A stretch of 64,000 nucleotides of DNA from the NCBI GenBank assembly GCA_964492615.1, contig CAZBKZ010000002.1, positions 1 through 64,000 of the forward strand, in the 5' to 3' direction. Of this stretch, positions 1 through 6,356 are shown one piece after another (within the stretch, counting starts at the first letter, position 1; every line of letters starts with the position of its first letter). Made by a program: the position numbers and the translations under genes. The stretch is from JAABTH01 sp964492615. Its GTDB lineage: Bacteria > Bacillota > Dethiobacteria > DTU022. The notes below the pieces were generated by a model, which had not been told where the DNA came from, did no database searches, and worked only from the letters and a program-made list of their open reading frames with translations.

Positions 1-107
1 TACAGATGAAGCAACATGAAGCAGTTATTAACTAAATAGAACTATAGAATGAATAGGGTTGATAACTTTACATGATATTACTGTAATGTTATAATTTTTG
101 CATTCCT

Positions 108-125
108 TATGTCACAAGAGACTCA
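108..125. promoter_or_regulatory. weak operator-like site upstream of aldehyde dehydrogenase
   Basis: The 18-base pattern TATGTC-N6-GACTCA is seen here. The first half matches the repeated TATGTC-N6-GACATA element found at 5558, 14054, 14128 and 25170; the second half matches in 4 of 6 positions. It lies about 120 bases upstream of the aldehyde dehydrogenase start. A small hairpin (GGCGG/CCGCC, 137-151) follows it. Assignment to a common regulator is inference and this is the weakest of the sites. Confidence 0.25.
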
Positions 126-246
126 ATGAATTTACGGGCGGTCATTCCGCCTTAAGGGTATAAGCCGCAGGTAGTTTTACATAGGGACAGGATTAAGACG
201 CCAGGGGAAAAACAGCAAAAATATCTGTTCGAAAAGGAGTTCGTCC

Positions 247-1695
247 ATGAAAGGTTATCAAAAACATTACATCAATGGTGAGTGGATACAGGGATCCGGT
301 AGTAAGAAACTGATAAATACCAACCCCTTTACCGGTAAAGAATTATTTTCTTATCAATCGGCCGGTGACAAGAATTTAGAGTATGCATTTGATTCTGCTA
401 AAACAGCACAGGTTAAGTGGGAAAAGACAACACCGATAATGAAACAGGAATATCTCGAAAAGCTTATTCAGGTAGTAATGGAAAAAAAGAATGAAATTTT
501 TTACTGGTTGAGAGAGGAAGGCGGCTCTACAGTCAGGAAATGTACTGTTGAATACATGGAAAGTATTATGCATATAAAGGAAGCTATGGCATTCCCCCTG
601 ATGATGGATGGGAAAATCATACCTTCAAATTTTCCGGGCAAAGAGAATTATGTGTACCGCAAACCAAAGGGAGTGATAGGTATTATTACACCATGGAACT
701 TTCCCTTGTTACTTGCGATACGTTCTATTATACCTGCTGTTGCAACAGGTAATACATTGGTTGTCAAGCCTTCTTCCGATACACCTGCAGTGGCCTTTCT
801 GATTGCCGATATGTTTGAAAATGCAGGATTTCCAAAAGGTATTATAAACGTTATAGCCGGAAGTGGCAATGAAATTGGTGATAAATTTTTGTCACACCCT
901 GTTCCGGATTTAATCTCCTTCACCGGCTCAACATCTGTCGGACGACATGTAGGCGAGGTCGCCGGGAGATTTTTTAAAGATGTTTCCCTGGAGCTGGGAG
1001 GTAACAATGCAATGGTTGTATTCAATGATGCCGACATTGAACAGGCTGCCAGGGCAGCAGCATTTGGAGCATTTTTCCATCAGGGGCAGGTTTGCATGGC
1101 TCTTAACAGGATTATTGTGATAGAAGCTGTTTATGATAAGTTCGTAAACACATTAGTTGATATTGTGAGGAATTTTAAAGTCGGAGATCCTGCCGACCCG
1201 AATACGTTTATCGGCCCTGTCATCAATAGCGCACAGGTAAAAATAATTGAAGAACTGATTAATGCGACCATTCAGGCAGGAGCAAAGGTTGCACTTCAAG
1301 GAAAGACCGAAGGTAACGTGATCCATCCCTGGATTTTTACTGATGTCACTAACGGAATGCCTGCAGCTAATAATGAAGTATTTGGCCCTGTATGCTGTCT
1401 TATCAGGGCAGCTAACGATGAAGAAGCTTTGCAGATCGCCAACAATTCTGAATATGGATTAAGCGGTTCTATTTTTACAGGCGATATCTTTTATGGCATA
1501 CAGAAGGCGCGGTGTTTCAAAACAGGTATGGTTCATGTTAACGATCAGTCGATAAATGATGAACCCCAGGTTATGTTTGGCGGAGAAAAGGCTTCTGGTC
1601 TGGGCAGGTTCAATGCGCAATGGGTAGTTGACAAGTTTACAACCGAACAATGGGTCAGTGTGCAATATAAAAACAGGGAGTATAACATTAATTAA
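247..1695 (+). CDS. NAD(P)-dependent aldehyde dehydrogenase family protein
   Basis: This 482-residue protein has the full aldehyde dehydrogenase fold and should oxidise an aldehyde to the acid with NAD(P)+ in the cytoplasm. Visible landmarks are PWNF with Asn151, the VVKPSS lysine (Lys174), the FTGSTSVG nucleotide loop (around 225-232), the general base Glu249 in LELGGNN and the catalytic Cys283 in GQVCMALNR. It is nearest in feel to the benzaldehyde/vanillin dehydrogenase branch, but the substrate cannot be read from sequence. The start has a good ribosome site (AAAGGAG, about 8 bases upstream). It stands alone, with a long gap downstream, near molybdate transport and a Mop-type aldehyde oxidoreductase, which may mean a shared aldehyde metabolism. 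Confidence 0.93.
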   Translation: MKGYQKHYINGEWIQGSGSKKLINTNPFTGKELFSYQSAGDKNLEYAFDSAKTAQVKWEKTTPIMKQEYLEKLIQVVMEKKNEIFYWLREEGGSTVRKCTVEYMESIMHIKEAMAFPLMMDGKIIPSNFPGKENYVYRKPKGVIGIITPWNFPLLLAIRSIIPAVATGNTLVVKPSSDTPAVAFLIADMFENAGFPKGIINVIAGSGNEIGDKFLSHPVPDLISFTGSTSVGRHVGEVAGRFFKDVSLELGGNNAMVVFNDADIEQAARAAAFGAFFHQGQVCMALNRIIVIEAVYDKFVNTLVDIVRNFKVGDPADPNTFIGPVINSAQVKIIEELINATIQAGAKVALQGKTEGNVIHPWIFTDVTNGMPAANNEVFGPVCCLIRAANDEEALQIANNSEYGLSGSIFTGDIFYGIQKARCFKTGMVHVNDQSINDEPQVMFGGEKASGLGRFNAQWVVDKFTTEQWVSVQYKNREYNIN

Positions 1696-1851
1696 CAAAT
1701 TGATACTTTATTAAACTTATGGTTATTCTGTATTGTTTTGTCGACCATGATTAAACTTTTGCATAAAAGCATGTCTGCTGCCGGCTTTGGATTGATCTGC
1801 CAATTATGTTTTATTTTATAGCGATACTATGTTATTGTATAGGCTAAATAC

Positions 1852-1880
1852 TTGACGTAATATTTTAAAGCAACTATTAT
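1852..1880 (+). promoter_or_regulatory. orphan sigma-A-type promoter
   Basis: TTGACG (1852-1857) and TATTAT (1875-1880) are separated by exactly 17 bases, a near-consensus sigma-A promoter. No protein gene follows on this strand; the next gene (modC) is convergent. It lies in the 464-base gap 1696-2159, which otherwise shows no coding sequence that I would support. Confidence 0.45.
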
Positions 1881-1886
1881 AACCTC

Positions 1887-1980
1887 GACGACAGTGCCTG
1901 CTTGACCCTCTTTTAACTTAATTACCCGGTAAGGTCGATAAAATCTTTTAACTTGCACTTTACCAAAGGTGCATTTATTT
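1887..1980 (+). ncRNA. possible small RNA
   Basis: A transcript from the promoter at 1852-1880 would run about 95 bases to a hairpin (GCACTTT, loop ACC, AAAGGTGC at 1955-1972, one bulge) followed by ATTTATTT, which looks like a weak intrinsic terminator. There is no start codon with a ribosome site in between. I do not recognise the RNA. Promoter and hairpin are seen; the existence of the RNA is inference. Confidence 0.2.
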
Positions 1981-2159
1981 ACACGGGTTGGCAAATACCT
2001 TTTATTTAGAAAGGTCTTCTAGCCTTGTATACTGTGTCGATAATAAAAATGCTAATATCATCTGGCTGTTTTGGATGATCTATCCAGGCTTTAATTACAG
2101 CGAATATTTGATTTGCATTATAAACAATTTTACACAACGGTTTGCCGACTGTCCTGATA

Positions 2160-3221
2160 TTACTTTGCTTGGCTGACCAGCATTACTTTCGATGGCGCTA
2201 TGTGAAGGCGTAATCTTTCTGATCTGTTAAGAGATGCTCCATATGTTTTTGGCACTCTGATCTGCAGGCGGGAGTCCCCGTTGCCACCTCCGGGAGTCGT
2301 AAGCATGACCACGGTCGAAGTAACGTCATCAATAACCTGGTTAATCATGCAAGTAATGTTGTTGCTAACTACTCCGTTGGCAAAGACCAGGTCATCTTCT
2401 TTTACCACGACATGTGAAATGCAGGTTGGTACCACATTGTTTGTGCTTAACCTTGCTCCCCAGTCAATTGCATCAACGGTGTAATCGTCGATGGCCCTGG
2501 CGCGGGAGATATTTTTTAGACCAAGGATTAGGCATTCTGAAAGGGTGGAAGGAGCTTCAAAAAGATCTCTTACTGGCTTTTTTCGCTCCGCGTAACCATC
2601 GTTTAGAACACAAACGCTGTCGCTTAAGCGGTAAACTTCATCCTGCTTGTGTGAGACAAGCAAGGAAGTTCCCCCGTAAGATTCTAAAACTTCAATTAGT
2701 TCAAGCTCAAGCTGCCATCTGAGGTGTGAATCAAGGGCTGAGAACGGTTCATCCAGCATTAGCAGTTTCGGATTGTTGATCAGGATCCGCGCCAGGGCAA
2801 CCCGCTGCTGTTGTCCGCCGGATAGCTCGGCGGGACGTTTTTTCTCCTGGCCGCCAAGCTTCATCCGCTCAACCATGGCTGCGACCGCTTTTTGCCTCTT
2901 GATCCAGCCCATTTGCCTTGTACCGCAGGCGATATTCTCTTCCACAGTCATGTTTGGAAACAAGGCATACTGCTGAAACAGGTAGCCGACCTGGCGCTTC
3001 TGGGGTGGCAGGTCGATTCCCTTATTTGAATCGAATAAAATCTGCCCGTCAAGTACAATTTTTCCCGCTGCCGGTTTTTCAATGCCCGCGATGCATTTCA
3101 AGGTCATGCTCTTGCCGCTGCCGGAGGTGCCAAGAAGGGCCATCTTTTCACGGGTGGCTTCGAAAGCCACTTCAAGGTTAAAGTTAGGCAAGGTCTTCTT
3201 AATATCTACCACCAACGCCAT
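2160..3221 (-). CDS. modC: molybdate/tungstate ABC transporter ATP-binding protein ModC
   Basis: This is the ATPase that powers molybdate (or tungstate) import with ModB and ModA. The 353 residues show Walker A GTSGSGKS (31-38), the LSGGQQQRVALAR signature, Walker B LLMLDEP and an H-loop LLVSHK, followed by a C-terminal region of about 120 residues of the size expected for a TOBE-type oxyanion domain. The ATG has a purine-rich ribosome site (AAAGGGGGG). It is the last gene of the reverse-strand modABC operon, 21 bases after modB. Sequence alone does not separate molybdate from tungstate specificity. Confidence 0.93.
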   Translation of the reverse strand: MALVVDIKKTLPNFNLEVAFEATREKMALLGTSGSGKSMTLKCIAGIEKPAAGKIVLDGQILFDSNKGIDLPPQKRQVGYLFQQYALFPNMTVEENIACGTRQMGWIKRQKAVAAMVERMKLGGQEKKRPAELSGGQQQRVALARILINNPKLLMLDEPFSALDSHLRWQLELELIEVLESYGGTSLLVSHKQDEVYRLSDSVCVLNDGYAERKKPVRDLFEAPSTLSECLILGLKNISRARAIDDYTVDAIDWGARLSTNNVVPTCISHVVVKEDDLVFANGVVSNNITCMINQVIDDVTSTVVMLTTPGGGNGDSRLQIRVPKTYGASLNRSERLRLHIAPSKVMLVSQAK

Positions 3222-3242
3222 AAACTGAAACCCCCCTTTCGT

Positions 3243-3923
3243 TTAAACAGCATTTTTTGTCCTGATGGTCAGGTTTCTTTTTTCAAGCATGTTAACCGCC
3301 AGTAAAACTACTGCAGAAATAGCAATGTTGATTATGACCCAGCGAAGGGCCATTTCATCATTATTAATCCGCCAGTATTGATAGACGGTGGTCGCTATCG
3401 TAGCGGTATTACCCGGAATGTAGCCGGCAATCATGATCGTTGCCCCGAATTCACCAAGCGCCCTGGCGAAAGCTAAAACCGTGCCGGCCAGGATGCCCTG
3501 CCGACAGTAAGGCATGCGGATCCGCCAGAAAATAAAAGTATTTGAAAGACCTAAGGTCTGTCCAGAGTAGGCCAGGGTTTCATCAAAGGCCTCGAAAGCC
3601 CCCCGGACTGTACGATACATTAAGGGAAAGGAAATGATAACAGTGGCAAAGATGGCGCTCCACCAGACCATGACCAGCTTGATGCCGAATAGATCCTGAA
3701 AGAATATGCCGATCGGGTGGTTAGGACCAAGAATTCTGATGATCAGGTAGCCGACAACCGTGGGCGGCAGGACCAGAGGCAGGGTTAAAAATACATCCAG
3801 GAAACCCTTGATCACCTTGTTGGCTCTGGAAATGTGGTAGGCGAAAAAAATACCGAGGAAGAATACGGCTATGGTTGAGATAAGGGCGATCCTGATTGAA
3901 TTAAGAAGTGGGAAAAAATCCAT
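3243..3923 (-). CDS. modB: molybdate/tungstate ABC transporter permease ModB
   Basis: This 226-residue inner-membrane permease forms the oxyanion channel of the ModABC importer. It has about five hydrophobic segments and the permease EAA-type cytoplasmic loop around ARALGEFGATIMIAG, which is typical of ModB/WtpB. The ATG follows an AAGGAG site closely. It lies between modA (114 bases upstream) and modC (21 bases downstream) on the same strand, so the three are probably one transcript read from the palindrome-bearing promoter region near 4959. Confidence 0.94.
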   Translation of the reverse strand: MDFFPLLNSIRIALISTIAVFFLGIFFAYHISRANKVIKGFLDVFLTLPLVLPPTVVGYLIIRILGPNHPIGIFFQDLFGIKLVMVWWSAIFATVIISFPLMYRTVRGAFEAFDETLAYSGQTLGLSNTFIFWRIRMPYCRQGILAGTVLAFARALGEFGATIMIAGYIPGNTATIATTVYQYWRINNDEMALRWVIINIAISAVVLLAVNMLEKRNLTIRTKNAV

Positions 3924-4037
3924 ATGATACTCCTTATATCGCTGATTCAGTCATTTCTGTATATATTCAGCCGTGCCTGTCAGAATTATAGATCTGCTTA
4001 TCCCACAGGCACAGCCGGAACAACATGGTGCCTAAGG

Positions 4038-4922
4038 CTAACGGATCGGGGTAAAGCCGAAAGCTTCTAATAAAGCAGCCCCTTCAGGACCTGTTAAAAA
4101 GTCCAGGTAGGCTTTAGCTTCATCAACTGCCTTACTGCTCTTCATAACTGCGGCGGGATAAATAACCTGTCCGTCGGTCATCTCCTTGGTTGCCTGATCG
4201 ACTACCTCAAGATTGGCGGCCTTGGCATCGGTGGAGTAGATCACTCCGCAATCAACAAGTCCCTCTGCTACCTGGGTTGTAACCTCCTTTACCGTTGAGG
4301 CATACGTGATCACCCCGGAGGCGGCCAGGGCCACTTCATCAAGGCTGTAGTATAATAATATTTTTGAAGTATATTGACCCACGGGAACATCAATATTGCC
4401 CATGGCCATTAAAATATCGCCTTCAATAAGGCGCGTGGCCAGTTCATCAAAACTGCCAATATTGCCGGGATTGCCGCCGGGCACTGCCAAAACTACCTTG
4501 TTTTCAAGGATGTTTTTACGGGTTTCTTCAAGGACAAAATCCAATTGACCTACATTGACTGCCGGGTCTGCGCTGATGTCAAGTTCATTCATTGCTTTTT
4601 GGGCGGCGGAAATATATACGTCGCAATTGGCGCCCTCTTCAATCTGGGTTTTAAGGGTTCCTGAGGAATCGAGGTTTGTAATAATCGTAACATGCGGGTT
4701 TGCCTCCATGTAGGCCCTGTTTATTTCTTCAATTACTTCAGTCATGGAAGCAGCGGCGAAAACAATTAGTTCAACATCCTGCGCTTCGGGAGTAGTTACT
4801 TCGGGATCGGCATCTTCTGCAAGCTTGCTGTCCCGGATTACCACTTCATTTGTGCTACAGCCGGCAATGCTGAACAGCAGAAACAGTGCCAGCAAAACAT
4901 AAAAGATTTTTTTATAGTTCAT
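4038..4922 (-). CDS. modA: molybdate/tungstate-binding lipoprotein ModA
   Basis: This is the extracytoplasmic oxyanion receptor of the ModABC importer. From the ATG at 4922 (ribosome site GGAGG, 8 bases away) the protein is 294 residues; an ATG 48 bases further upstream is open but lacks a ribosome site and would spoil the signal peptide. The N-terminus is a lipoprotein signal with lipobox SIAGC and lipidated Cys22. The mature part has the ModA hallmarks VFAAASM, an SSGTLKTQI segment and the CDVYISA segment. It is the first gene of the operon; a near-perfect inverted repeat lies 37-60 bases upstream. Confidence 0.94.
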   Translation of the reverse strand: MNYKKIFYVLLALFLLFSIAGCSTNEVVIRDSKLAEDADPEVTTPEAQDVELIVFAAASMTEVIEEINRAYMEANPHVTIITNLDSSGTLKTQIEEGANCDVYISAAQKAMNELDISADPAVNVGQLDFVLEETRKNILENKVVLAVPGGNPGNIGSFDELATRLIEGDILMAMGNIDVPVGQYTSKILLYYSLDEVALAASGVITYASTVKEVTTQVAEGLVDCGVIYSTDAKAANLEVVDQATKEMTDGQVIYPAAVMKSSKAVDEAKAYLDFLTGPEGAALLEAFGFTPIR

Positions 4923-4958
4923 TACCGAACCTCCTGCAATATATATTCTTGTTCGAAA

Positions 4959-4982
4959 ATATATTCTCAAATGAGAGTATAT
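4959..4982. promoter_or_regulatory. inverted-repeat operator in the modA promoter region
   Basis: Two 11-base arms (ATATATTCTCA and TGAGAGTATAT) flank AA with one mismatch. The site lies 37-60 bases before the modA start and between modA and the divergent ModE-type gene, which is where a molybdate-responsive repressor would bind. Read as an 18-mer it is TATTCT-N6-AGAGTA, the same TAnnnn-N6-nnnnTA geometry as other sites in this window. Binding by the neighbouring regulator is inference. Confidence 0.5.
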
Positions 4983-5094
4983 ATTAAAAATTCCTGGCTG
5001 GCAATAATTAATTTGAAAAAATTATTATTCATTGTTATGATCCAGTTAGGATATTGCATGTATTTTAGCTAAAATTATCTGTAGAGGTTGGAAA

Positions 5095-5451
5095 ATGTTG
5101 AATAAAATGCACCCAAAAACCAGGTTAACCATCTATAATGATTACAAGCCGGCAGCAAGGGGTTTCGGGCGCGGAATAGTCATGCTCCTGGATAATATAG
5201 AGAATACAGGATCTATTAAAAAAGCTGCCCGGACCATGGGAATGGCTTATTCAAAAGCTTGGAAGATGTTGACAGAGGTTGAGAAGGAATTTGGTATTAA
5301 TCTGCTCAAGCGAGACGGGCACAGGGGATCAACTTTAAGCCCGCAAGCCAAGCTGTTGCTTGATGCATATAAAAGTGCCTTGAAAGAGGTTGATGAAACC
5401 ACCGAAAGCGCCTTTAAAAAACACTTTAAGGATCTGCGTTTTGATAGATAA
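5095..5451 (+). CDS. ModE N-terminal-type winged-helix regulator (no TOBE domain)
   Basis: This 118-residue protein matches the DNA-binding half of ModE/LysR-type winged-helix proteins: an ENTGSIKKAARTMGMAYSKA recognition region (about residues 36-55), followed by the wing with RGSTLSPQAKLLLDAY. E. coli ModE has a C-terminal molybdate-binding di-domain; it is absent here, so metal sensing, if any, must occur otherwise. It is divergent from modABC with the palindrome at 4959-4982 between them, which suggests it controls the transporter. The ribosome site is modest (AGAGGTTGG). A paralogue of the same length class lies at 24452-24829. Confidence 0.85.
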   Translation: MLNKMHPKTRLTIYNDYKPAARGFGRGIVMLLDNIENTGSIKKAARTMGMAYSKAWKMLTEVEKEFGINLLKRDGHRGSTLSPQAKLLLDAYKSALKEVDETTESAFKKHFKDLRFDR

Positions 5452-5552
5452 GGATGATCGTTATTAAACCTGTAAAATCTGCTTGCTTTATTAGCTTTTC
5501 TAATCCTGCATAATGAATAATTATATCTGACCGCATAAACAATGAAAGGTCT

Positions 5553-5578
5553 CTGCTATGTCAATATTGACATAGCAG
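5553..5578. promoter_or_regulatory. perfect 26-base palindrome, candidate operator
   Basis: Arms of 10 bases (CTGCTATGTC and GACATAGCAG) flank AATATT; the whole 26 bases is its own reverse complement. Its core TATGTC-N6-GACATA recurs upstream of fdhA and of the second moeA gene. It lies 102 bases after the ModE-type gene and upstream of the Moco-type riboswitch candidate and the Mop gene. I read it as the best copy of a regulon operator. The bases are seen; the regulator is inferred. Confidence 0.6.
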
Positions 5579-5736
5579 CTATTATATGTTTTAATTGTTA
5601 CGATTATAGATGTTTATTAAACACCTTGTAGGGTGAACTGTTGCTTGTTGGCCTGCCTGGTATTAATTAAAGCATAAAGAAGCAATGCAATAAGCTGCGA
5701 GTAACTAAATAAAAGAACGGTCACTGCTAAACTGTG

Positions 5737-5835
5737 AAACATTCGAACTTCAGTTGCTTAAGCTGTTAGCTATGAACCGGAGATTTTGTGGTGTGGGATG
5801 AAACATCTAATTCTCCCGTTTCGGAAAGGGTGTTT
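5737..5835 (+). promoter_or_regulatory. candidate molybdenum-cofactor (Moco/Tuco-type) riboswitch aptamer
   Basis: The 3' part contains CTCCCGT-TTC-GGAAAGG followed by GTGT, which closely resembles the most conserved strand of the Moco RNA motif as I recall it from the E. coli moaA leader (CTCCCGT, GGAAAGG, TGT in the same order). A helix GATG-AAA-CATC (5798-5808) precedes it, and the outer helix can form between AAACATTC (5737-5744) and GGGTGTTT (5828-5835) with two G-U pairs. The intrinsic terminator at 5888-5931 would be the expression platform. The match is from memory, not from a covariance search. Confidence 0.6.
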
Positions 5836-5887
5836 AGTTTGTGGCCTAATATTGTTTCGTTTCAACTTGCGAAATTATTCACATGAT

Positions 5888-5931
5888 ACTCCTGTTGAAG
5901 GTTTTTACCTTTCGCAGGAGTTCTTGTTTTT
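5888..5931 (+). terminator. intrinsic terminator, probable riboswitch expression platform
   Basis: Outer arms ACTCCTG (5888-5894) and CAGGAGT (5915-5921), inner arms AAGGT and ACCTT, a TTTT loop, and a T-rich tail to 5931. It lies about 50 bases after the candidate riboswitch, the usual place for a ligand-controlled terminator. No complete gene starts until 6357. Confidence 0.7.
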
Positions 5932-6181
5932 ATAAGGTATTTTGCTAAATCTTAACAGGGAGATTAGATCCTCTGAAAACATATTTCACAGTTGTTGGAA
6001 ATATACATCAGGTGATTGTATGCTACAAACTGTGCTTAATTGCTCTCCAGGGTAACAGCCTTCATCTTGCTGATATGGAAGTGAGTAATAAAGCCGGCCA
6101 GGATAAAAGTTGGTGAGATGGCTAATTTTGCTGACAGAATCTGGTCAGAAAATTTCAGTTGCCTTTACTCTGTGAGCATGA

Positions 6182-6340
6182 TGTTCAGCTGTTACGTATC
6201 TGACTAAGGGCTGGTTGTTTGGAGGAGCAGCCGGTATTTTTGATTTTGATTACAGTAAAGCTGTTTGGTTTAGTCCGGTTCTTTTTCTTGGAGAGGAGGA
6301 GATTGAACAAGTTATAAAGGCGATGCAGTCACTAATTTAG
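6182..6340 (+). pseudogene. decayed 3' end of an unknown gene
   Basis: After stops at 6173-6175 and 6179-6181, an open stretch of 52 codons with no convincing start ends at TAG 6338-6340. The translation ends FSPVLFLGEEEIEQVIKAMQ..., which reads like a genuine protein C-terminus; its rhythm resembles the tail of class III aminotransferases (compare RFEPALIITREQIDEVL at the end of the gene at 30980), but this is a guess. The 250 bases before it also hold short open pieces broken by stops. I read 5932-6340 as gene debris between the riboswitch and the Mop gene. Confidence 0.3.
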
Positions 6341-6356
6341 GCGAGGAGATGAAAAA

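Noticed and set aside
1988..2176. 62-codon open frame
   Set aside because: No ribosome site, low-complexity AT-rich translation, and it overlaps the 3' end of modC.
6179..6181. Second possible selenocysteine TGA before the remnant at 6182
   Set aside because: No SECIS-like hairpin with bulged U follows, another stop lies 6 bases upstream, and the flanking sequence is not a known selenoprotein.
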